A DNA stretch of 64,000 nucleotides, taken from assembly GCF_025917315.1 (NCBI RefSeq), contig NZ_CP080627.1, positions 1,240,001 through 1,304,000 of the forward strand. Direction: 5' to 3'. This document shows, in pieces, positions 54,247-64,000 of this stretch. This DNA comes from Halomonas qaidamensis (lineage in GTDB: Bacteria > Pseudomonadota > Gammaproteobacteria > Pseudomonadales > Halomonadaceae). Each line of letters opens with the position of its first letter. Within the stretch, counting starts at the first letter, position 1. The notes beneath the pieces were generated by a model. It worked only from the letters and a program-made list of their open reading frames with translations. It searched no databases and was not told the DNA's origin. Both the position numbers and the translations under genes were made by a program.

Positions 54247-54270
54247 ACTTTCAAACATGTGTTTGAAAGT
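54247..54270. promoter_or_regulatory. PsrA-type operator upstream of the acyl-CoA dehydrogenase
   Basis: Two 11-bp arms (ACTTTCAAACA and TGTTTGAAAGT) are perfect reverse complements around a 2-bp centre. Inside is CAAAC-N4-GTTTG, the degenerate PsrA pattern. It lies 66 bp before the dehydrogenase ATG. Confidence 0.65.
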
Positions 54271-54336
54271 GGTTATTAAAACTCAATGTGATTGACGTTT
54301 ATGACTGCTTTCAGCCCCTTGTTTAGGAGAAGTGAC

Positions 54337-56142
54337 ATGCCCAGCTATCAAGCCCCTCTACGTGACATGCGTTTCGTTATGGACGAAATGTTTGACTACC
54401 CCAGCCATTACGCTGCGCTACCCAATGGCGATGATGCATCTCCAGACGTTGTGAATGCGATTTTGGAAGAGGGCGCGCGTTTTGCCCGCGACGTGTTGTT
54501 GCCGATTAACCAAAGCGGTGACAAAGAGGGGTGTTTGCTTGAGGGTGGTGACGTTAAAGCACCGAAGGGCTTTAAAGAAGCCTATCAGCAATATGTAGAA
54601 GGTGGCTGGCCAAGCCTAGCGGCAGACCCGGAACAGGGGGGGCAGGGCTTGCCTCATTCGTTGGCGATGATGCTCTCTGAAATGATTTGCGCAACTAACT
54701 TAGCGTGGGGTATGTATCCAGGGCTTTCTCATGGTGCTGCCGATGCGCTTAGGCATCACGGTACCGATGAGCAGAAAGAAACTTACCTTACCAAGCTGGT
54801 AGAGGGTGTTTGGACAGGCACGATGTGTCTCACCGAACCACACTGTGGTACTGACCTTGGGTTGATTAAAACACGTGCAGTGCCTGATGAAAGCGGCGCT
54901 TATTCAATTACTGGTACCAAAATCTTTATCTCTGCCGGTGACCATGATCTAGCAGAGAACATCGTACACCTTGTGTTGGCTAAACTGCCTGACGCTCCTG
55001 AAGGCTCGAAGGGTATTTCTCTATTTGTCGTGCCCAAGTTTATGCCCGATGCTCAAGGTAACCCAGGCGAGCGTAATGGCGTAACGTGCGGTTCGCTTGA
55101 GCACAAGATGGGCATCCATGGCAATGCTACCTGCGTGATGAACTTTGACGCTGCAACGGGCTATTTGGTTGGTACGCCCAATAAAGGTTTGGCGTGCATG
55201 TTCACTATGATGAACGCAGCGCGCCTTGGGGTAGGTATTCAAGGGCTAGGTTTAATTGAAGCCAGTTTCCAAAACTCGCTGAGTTACGCCCGAGACCGGT
55301 TGCAAATGCGTGCGCTTTCTGGAGCCCAGGCCCCTGAGAAGCCAGCAGACCCGATTATTGTGCATCCGGATGTACGCCGTATGCTGCTGACCCAGAAGGC
55401 ATTCGCCGAGGGTGGCCGCATGTTAGTGCTTTACACCGCTCAGATGCTCGACATTGTTGAGCATGGTAAGCCTGGCGAAGAGAAAGAGCAGGCTGAAACC
55501 TTGCTCGGCCTACTAACACCTATTGTGAAAGCGTTTCTCACTGAAGTCGGTTTTGAGTGCACCAATGAAGGCGTGCAGATTTTTGGTGGGCACGGCTTCA
55601 TTAAAGAGTGGGGGATGGAACAGTTAGTGCGTGATGCGCGTATTACCCGTCTCTATGAGGGTACCACTGGTATTCAGGCGCTAGACCTGCTTGGCCGCAA
55701 GGTGTTGATGAGCCAGGGTGAGTCGCTAAAAGTGTTCACCAAAGAAATCCATAAGTTCTGTAAGACGGAAGCTGATAACCCTGCGTTAAAAGAGTTTGTT
55801 GAGCCGCTAGCGAAGCTAAACGCTGAGTGGGGCGAGTTGACCATGGGCGTGGGCATGAAAGCGATGCAGGATCGCGAAGAGGTTGGGGCGGCAAGCGTCG
55901 ATTACCTAATGTACTCCGGTTATGTCACGTTGGCCTACCTCTTTGCCCGCGCAGCTAAGCAAGCATCGGTGGCATTAGAGGGTGATGACAAAGCGTTTTA
56001 TGCCGCTAAATTGAACACTGCCCGCTTTTACTATCAGCGCTTGCTGCCGCGTACAAAGGCTCACGCGCAAATGATCCAGTCCGGTGCGGGAAGTCTTATG
56101 GCGATGTCGAGTGAAGACTTTGGCTTAGGATTTGAAATTTAG
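54337..56142 (+). CDS. Acyl-CoA dehydrogenase, large C-terminal-domain type
   Basis: 601 residues from ATG 54337 (GGAGAAG upstream; the frame from 54292 is less likely). The core shows TGTMCLTEPHCGTDLGLIKTRA and ITGTKIFISAGDHD (flavin contacts), then MGIHGNATCVMNFDAATGYLVG. FGGHGFIKEWGMEQLVRDARITRLYEGTTGIQALDLLGRK carries the catalytic-glutamate region. The extra C-terminal 130 residues place it with the long dehydrogenases such as DmdC and FadE-type enzymes of Pseudomonas. It introduces the 2,3 double bond in acyl-CoA, passing electrons to ETF. Behind a PsrA-type box and a strong terminator. Confidence 0.93.
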   Translation: MPSYQAPLRDMRFVMDEMFDYPSHYAALPNGDDASPDVVNAILEEGARFARDVLLPINQSGDKEGCLLEGGDVKAPKGFKEAYQQYVEGGWPSLAADPEQGGQGLPHSLAMMLSEMICATNLAWGMYPGLSHGAADALRHHGTDEQKETYLTKLVEGVWTGTMCLTEPHCGTDLGLIKTRAVPDESGAYSITGTKIFISAGDHDLAENIVHLVLAKLPDAPEGSKGISLFVVPKFMPDAQGNPGERNGVTCGSLEHKMGIHGNATCVMNFDAATGYLVGTPNKGLACMFTMMNAARLGVGIQGLGLIEASFQNSLSYARDRLQMRALSGAQAPEKPADPIIVHPDVRRMLLTQKAFAEGGRMLVLYTAQMLDIVEHGKPGEEKEQAETLLGLLTPIVKAFLTEVGFECTNEGVQIFGGHGFIKEWGMEQLVRDARITRLYEGTTGIQALDLLGRKVLMSQGESLKVFTKEIHKFCKTEADNPALKEFVEPLAKLNAEWGELTMGVGMKAMQDREEVGAASVDYLMYSGYVTLAYLFARAAKQASVALEGDDKAFYAAKLNTARFYYQRLLPRTKAHAQMIQSGAGSLMAMSSEDFGLGFEI

Positions 56143-56249
56143 GTTTCGAAGTACGCAGTGAGAAATACGGCTTTTGAAATTCCAGTGACACAGATAAATC
56201 TGTATGGGTAACCGAGCACTCTCTGGTCAGGCGTTCTGATCGGTGGTTT

Positions 56250-56290
56250 GCGGCAGGATTGTTCTATGAACAACGCCTGCCGCTTTTTTT
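56250..56290 (+). terminator. Terminator after the acyl-CoA dehydrogenase
   Basis: GCGGCAGG (56250-56257) pairs with CCTGCCGC (56276-56283). The inner TTGTTC pairs with GAACAA, so the hairpin is long, and T7 follows. Confidence 0.85.
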
Positions 56291-56486
56291 ATGTTTTTTT
56301 GATAAACCCTCTTGCCAAGACGGCAGCGAATCCGTAAAGTACGCATCCGCTGCCGGGGACGCACAGCGTTACCAGCGGTGATGGAAGGTGAAAACCTTTG
56401 GTTTGTCAGGAAGTTAGCGCAATAAAAGAGAAGGCATCGTTATCTCGCTTTCTTAACCCGCTCGCTTCACTCACTGAAAACAGTGA

Positions 56487-56514
56487 TTGACAAACACCAG
56501 GAAATGCGTAGAAT
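56487..56514 (+). promoter_or_regulatory. rRNA operon promoter
   Basis: TTGACA (56487-56492) and TAGAAT (56509-56514) are spaced by 16 bp, followed by an ACGCC discriminator typical of stable-RNA promoters. It is about 260 bp before 16S. Between the upstream terminator and this promoter (56291-56486) I see no gene. Confidence 0.8.
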
Positions 56515-56583
56515 ACGCCTTCCTCGCTGAGGCAAACCAGTTCATCGGTTAGCCGGCTGATAAGACAGCCTCGCAGCGAAACA

Positions 56584-56594
56584 GCTCTTTAACA
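56584..56594 (+). promoter_or_regulatory. boxA antitermination site in the rRNA leader
   Basis: GCTCTTTAACA matches the rRNA boxA, which recruits NusB/NusE to keep polymerase processive. The same word recurs in the 16S-23S spacer at 58515-58525. Confidence 0.85.
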
Positions 56595-56597
56595 ATT

Positions 56598-56613
56598 TGA
56601 TCAGGTAATTCAT
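56598..56613 (+). other. Left strand of the 16S precursor processing stem
   Basis: TGATCAGGTAATTCAT is the exact reverse complement of ATGAATTACCTGATCA at 58345-58360, beyond the 3' end of 16S. In the transcript they would pair over 16 bp and enclose 16S, giving the RNase III substrate. Confidence 0.8.
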
Positions 56614-56778
56614 GTGGGCGCTTGCCGATGAGGGTGATAAATCACCAAATATCAAGGCAAGCGGTCATGACAATGTAAATTGAAATGAATTCGTTTGAAC
56701 CTTGAGCCAAGTTTGATGCGCTTTTGTTGTTCGTCAACATTATGTTGTTGGATGACGAGTAAGCATCACAATGATTTT

Positions 56779-58311
<1,533 letters not shown>

Positions 58312-58643
58312 AACGATGCATCATCCCTCGCGGTAAGCGCTCACAATGAATTACCTGATCAGAATGCTGTTGATACGCAGTGATAAGCGTTTTCTTCCTA
58401 TTGGAAAAAGAGAAAAGATCTTTTTTTAAAGAGTTCTTTTAAAGAGCTTTGTTTTAAAGACCCTTCTTTTTTTAACGTGAAAAAAGCAACCGCTTATCAC
58501 TGCGCATAGCAGTCGCTCTTTAACAATGTATATCATGCTGACATAAACGTTTTAAAACGTTTATACGTAATTGTTTTGTGATACGTCTCAAGCGTATCCG
58601 GCAATCGTTATCATTGCGAACCCCAGACTCCTTCGGGTTATAG
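58312..58643 (+). other. 16S-23S spacer without tRNA genes
   Basis: The 332-bp spacer contains no tRNA-Ile or tRNA-Ala. It holds the right half of the 16S processing stem (58345-58360), a poly-T/A hairpin-rich middle, boxA (58515-58525) and the left half of the 23S processing stem (58526-58543). Confidence 0.85.
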
Positions 58644-61535
<2,892 letters not shown>

Positions 61536-61691
61536 TATAACACCCAAGGGGTCTGGTCGTAGTGATAACGAAACGAGTGTGACAACACTTAGAAAACCGG
61601 ATACGCGGATTAAGCCCACCGTGATACACGACAGGCTTAAGACGAAAGAGACGCCACAAAACACTGTCAGCATGATATGCATTACCTGTTA

Positions 61692-61810
61692 CGCCTGACG
61701 ACCATAGCGAGCGTGAACCACCTGATCCCATGCCGAACTCAGCAGTGAAACCGCTTAGCGCCGATGGTAGTGTGGGGTCTCCCCATGCGAGAGTAGGTCA
61801 TCGTCAGGCA
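61692..61810 (+). rRNA. rrf: 5S ribosomal RNA
   Basis: About 119 nt starting CGCCTGACGACC and ending GGTCATCGTCAGGCA, whose ends pair. The core CCATGCCGAACTCAG and GATGGTAGTGTGGGGTCTCCCCATGCGAGAGTAGG is nearly identical to E. coli 5S. It is the last gene of the operon. Confidence 0.96.
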
Positions 61811-61820
61811 CTTATTAAAC

Positions 61821-61850
61821 AAAAAACCCAGCCACCCGGCTGGGTTTTTT
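61821..61850 (+). terminator. rRNA operon terminator
   Basis: A 13-bp stem (61821-61833 with 61838-61850, core ACCCAGCC/GGCTGGGT with flanking A6/T6) and 4-nt loop, 10 bp after 5S. Confidence 0.9.
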
Positions 61851-61942
61851 GCGTTCAGAAAGAAAAAACACCCCTAGCCTTCTCTAACAACGTGGCCCCC
61901 TCCCGACGCGTGCACCGTACGTCATTGCCGAGTCACTGCACC

Positions 61943-62046
61943 GTCATTCCCGAGTGAGGTTATCGGGAATCCACCTTGACCTTGGCTTGCAGCAGCCCAA
62001 AACCCCAACTCAACATGGGTTCCCGCTAAGGGGCTGCGGGAATGAC
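61943..62046. repeat. Small inverted-repeat element (MITE-like)
   Basis: The 104-bp stretch is bounded by GTCATTCCCG and its reverse complement CGGGAATGAC. Internal ATCGGGAATCC and GGTTCCCGCT are further related inverted pieces, so the whole can fold into a compound hairpin. A degenerate word GTCATTGCCGAG lies just before it at 61921. It has no coding capacity. The form recalls short palindromic intergenic repeats of Proteobacteria. Confidence 0.55.
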
Positions 62047-62073
62047 AAGAGCGGCTCGGAGGGCTGGGGCGAG

Positions 62074-62130
62074 TTATCGTCAGGCATTTATTAAGAAAAA
62101 CCCCACCTTCAGTTGAAGCTGGGGTTTTTT
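62074..62130 (+). pseudogene. Relic of a 5S end with a second terminator
   Basis: TTATCGTCAGGCATTTATTAA repeats, with one or two changes, the 3' end of 5S and its trailer at 61797-61818. A hairpin follows with stem CCCCACCTTC/GAAGCTGGGG (one mismatch, 62101-62124) and T6. This duplicates the order 5S end, short spacer, terminator found 275 bp upstream. Together with the MITE-like repeat this is all I see between the rRNA operon and rlmM. Confidence 0.6.
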
Positions 62131-62298
62131 GTTGGCCGCTGATAATGTTTTAAGCGCATCAAGCAGATAAATTATCGCTACTATTCTCACTACTTAGAAA
62201 GCATTAGACAGAAAGTGCTATGATGCGGCGATTAATGGGGGCATTTTCTTTTGAATATATGTTCACTTATGACATGAAATTACTTTAGAGGTGAAAGG

Positions 62299-63366
62299 GT
62301 GAGTGAAACAGTACCCACGTCGTGGCTTGTCTATTGCCGCCCAGGGTTTGAAAGTGACGCACTTGCTGAAATGCAGCACCATGCTAAGCAGCAAGAGGTA
62401 AGTTGCGAAGCTGCGCAAGGGGAAGGGTGGGCGAGCTTAACGCGCTTGGATGACGAACCTATTAATGATTTGCATCGTAAAGCGGCATTTAAGCGGCTTA
62501 TTTTTGCTCGTCAAAGTTTAGCCGCTATGCCAGCTCTAACATTGTCCCGAGACGATCGGCTTACTGCTATTCTAGATCAGGTGAAGGCAAGTCGGTGGAG
62601 TTTTGAAGAAATCTGGCATGAAACGCCAGATACTAATGATGGCAAAGCATTAGCGGGCTTAATTAAAGCGCTGACAAAACCATTACAGAGTATGTTAAAA
62701 AAACGTGGTGCCCTGCGCGGTAAAGCAGGGGCTCGTCGGCTGCATATTTTCTGGACAGATGGCGATCGTGTTCAACTGGGCATGAGCTTTCCTGATAATC
62801 GGAGTGAACTGCTTAATGGTATTCGCCGGTTGCGTTTTCCTTCTCGAGCGCCAAGCCGATCAACGCTGAAGTTAGAAGAGGCATGGCATGAATTTATTCC
62901 CCGAGAAGAGTGGGATACGCGGCTTTCCGCCCACATGCAGGCAGCAGATCTAGGAGCCGCCCCAGGTGGCTGGACATGGCAGTTAGTGCAGCGTGGTATG
63001 TATGTTTATGCCATTGATAATGGGCCAATGGACAAGCAGCTAATGGCTACAGGGCAGATAGACCATCTTAAAGAAGACGGTTTTGTTTGGGAGCCGCCGC
63101 AACGAATGGATTGGCTAGTTTGCGATATCGTCGATAAGCCTGTGCGCGTGTTAGCAATGGTAGAAAGGTGGTTAACTCGCAAATGGTGCCGAGAGGCAAT
63201 TTTTAATCTAAAGCTACCTATGAAGAAACGCTGGGATGAAGTTACTCGCTGTATTAACACCCTAGAAGAAGCGTTGGAAGCGGCGGGTGTGAGGGCTAAG
63301 ATCACGTGTCGTCACCTCTACCACGATAGGGAAGAAGTGACGGTGCATGTGAGGCTTGATCACTAA
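62299..63366 (+). CDS. rlmM: 23S rRNA 2'-O-ribose methyltransferase RlmM
   Basis: RlmM methylates the ribose of C2498 in 23S rRNA (E. coli numbering). The 355-residue product has an N-terminal THUMP-type region (about 1-170) and a Rossmann methyltransferase domain with the SAM loop ADLGAAPGGWTWQLV (near 217). DNGPMDKQL and LVCDIVDKP follow, and a catalytic Lys lies in FNLKLPMKKRWDEV. Start GTG 62299 has AGAGG eight bases upstream and fits the family N-terminus. It follows the rRNA operon but has its own upstream region. Confidence 0.95.
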   Translation: MSETVPTSWLVYCRPGFESDALAEMQHHAKQQEVSCEAAQGEGWASLTRLDDEPINDLHRKAAFKRLIFARQSLAAMPALTLSRDDRLTAILDQVKASRWSFEEIWHETPDTNDGKALAGLIKALTKPLQSMLKKRGALRGKAGARRLHIFWTDGDRVQLGMSFPDNRSELLNGIRRLRFPSRAPSRSTLKLEEAWHEFIPREEWDTRLSAHMQAADLGAAPGGWTWQLVQRGMYVYAIDNGPMDKQLMATGQIDHLKEDGFVWEPPQRMDWLVCDIVDKPVRVLAMVERWLTRKWCREAIFNLKLPMKKRWDEVTRCINTLEEALEAAGVRAKITCRHLYHDREEVTVHVRLDH

Positions 63367-63412
63367 TTTAATGGCGCCTTAATTTAAGGGCAGCTAAGCT
63401 AGCGTCACAGTG

Positions 63413-63700
63413 TTAACAGCCAGGCTCGTATACACGAATTGTTTCGTCTTCTGTTAATAGAGGTAGAATACGTTGCATGGCCGTTGCACGTGCGTCACTT
63501 GAATGCCACTCTTTCCAAGCGCGAAGATCGCGCCATTTAGTAATCATAAGGCGGCGATCAGTATGGCCGAGTTCAACAAGTGTTTCACCACCGACAAACC
63601 CTCGCACGCCGAGTGAAACACGCATAGCTTCGCGGGCAGCTAGTTCATACTCTTCTTCCAGGCCAGGCATAATACGCCGTTCAATGATTACTTTGATCAT
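63413..63700 (-). CDS. Antibiotic-biosynthesis-monooxygenase (ABM) fold protein
   Basis: 95 residues, starting MIKVIIERRIMPGLEEEYE, with the ferredoxin-like repeat strand MITKWRDLRAWKEWHSSDA (W-x5-W-x2-H), as in the ABM dimeric alpha-beta barrel family. Members include quinol monooxygenases and haem-degrading enzymes, but many are uncharacterised, and the substrate here is unknown. AGGAAAC lies before the ATG. Divergent from tusA by 28 bp. Confidence 0.85.
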   Translation of the reverse strand: MIKVIIERRIMPGLEEEYELAAREAMRVSLGVRGFVGGETLVELGHTDRRLMITKWRDLRAWKEWHSSDARATAMQRILPLLTEDETIRVYEPGC

Positions 63701-63728
63701 GCTGTCTGTTTCCTAAACGAGATTGTAG

Positions 63729-63980
63729 ATGACTGATAATACGTATGACCCATGTGCCTTTGATACATCGTTAGACACTACGGGGTTATATTGCCCTGAA
63801 CCAATCATGCTGATGCATAACAAGGTGCGTGACATGACGCCTGGGCAGGTGTTGAAAGTAATAGCAACCGACCCTGCTACGACGCGGGATGTCCCAAAAT
63901 TTTGTCAATTTTTGGGACATCAACTGTTGCAGCAAGATGAGTCCGGTGACCATTATGTGTATTTTATTCGCTTAGCGTGA
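63729..63980 (+). CDS. tusA: Sulfur carrier protein TusA
   Basis: 83 residues. The active-site Cys is in LDTTGLYCPEPIMLMHNKVRDM (CPxP motif, Cys about 22), followed by VLKVIATDPATTRDVPKFCQFLGHQLL, the standard TusA fold. It accepts sulfur from IscS and passes it to TusBCD/E for 2-thiouridine in tRNA, and serves in molybdenum cofactor synthesis. It complete ends 20 bp before the window edge. Confidence 0.95.
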   Translation: MTDNTYDPCAFDTSLDTTGLYCPEPIMLMHNKVRDMTPGQVLKVIATDPATTRDVPKFCQFLGHQLLQQDESGDHYVYFIRLA

Positions 63981-64000
63981 CAATGTGCAGCTGTGCGAGG

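Noticed and set aside
62254..62273. ATATATG followed by TTCACTTATGACA upstream of rlmM as a fourth ars operator
   Set aside because: Only the left heptamer matches; the CGTATAT half is absent and the gene is unrelated to arsenic.

Overview
The window looks like a chromosomal segment of a gammaproteobacterium of the Halomonas group (Halomonadaceae). The basis is the 16S rRNA gene sequence at its right end, together with gammaproteobacterial gene blocks: ihfB-lapA-lapB, sdhE-ygfX-nadB, uvrY/uvrC/pgsA, dnaX-ybaB-recR, rnd-ycgL and mlaA. I see no insertion sequence, prophage or CRISPR array. Most genes are housekeeping; the accessory part is an arsenic-resistance block.

Layout. 1-6000: a gene tail, a secreted ComEA-type DNA-binding protein, pyrF, lapB, lapA, ihfB, sdhE, ygfX and nadB. 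6370-10330: a tRNA cluster (Gly-GCC, a decayed tRNA copy, Cys-GCA, Leu-TAA, reading leftwards), pgsA, uvrC, a GacA/UvrY-type regulator and tRNA-Ala(GGC). 10370-17560: argF, grxD, dnaX, ybaB, recR, rnd, ycgL, an AcpH-like gene and ycgN. dnaX carries an apparently intact -1 frameshift signal and a long Glu-Pro hexanucleotide repeat. 17600-31250: an unrecognised 55-residue protein with a duplicated TIWD motif, oligopeptidase B, a membrane protein, a class-II amidotransferase, fadD behind a PsrA-type box, hrpA, a FabH-like synthase, mlaA, and a pseudo-receiver/PP2C phosphatase with its STAS partner. 31400-34520: transaldolase, a Bcr/CflA transporter and a TauE-type permease.

34560-47800 is a phosphate/arsenic block. 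pstS and pstCAB each follow a Pho box. Next come a GAPDH-ArsJ pair with a translationally coupled MFS gene, a CSC-motif permease with a thioredoxin-like partner, and a leftward operon arsH-acr3-FMN reductase-CC-motif protein facing a thioredoxin-type arsC. Three near-identical 20-bp palindromes (7-6-7) precede the three groups of ars promoters, so one repressor encoded elsewhere probably controls them all. Together the genes could take up phosphate selectively, reduce arsenate, export arsenite, export arsenate as a phosphoglycerate adduct, and deal with organoarsenicals.

47800-56150: a chemoreceptor, then a fatty-acid or acyl-CoA catabolism group (thiolase, TetR regulator, acyl-CoA synthetase, SDR dehydrogenase, acyl-CoA dehydrogenase behind a second PsrA-type palindrome). 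56480-61850: one complete rRNA operon (16S-23S-5S) with no tRNA in its spacer, with promoter, boxA sites and processing helices visible. 61850-64000: a relic of a 5S-terminator end, a small inverted-repeat element, rlmM, a monooxygenase-fold protein and tusA.
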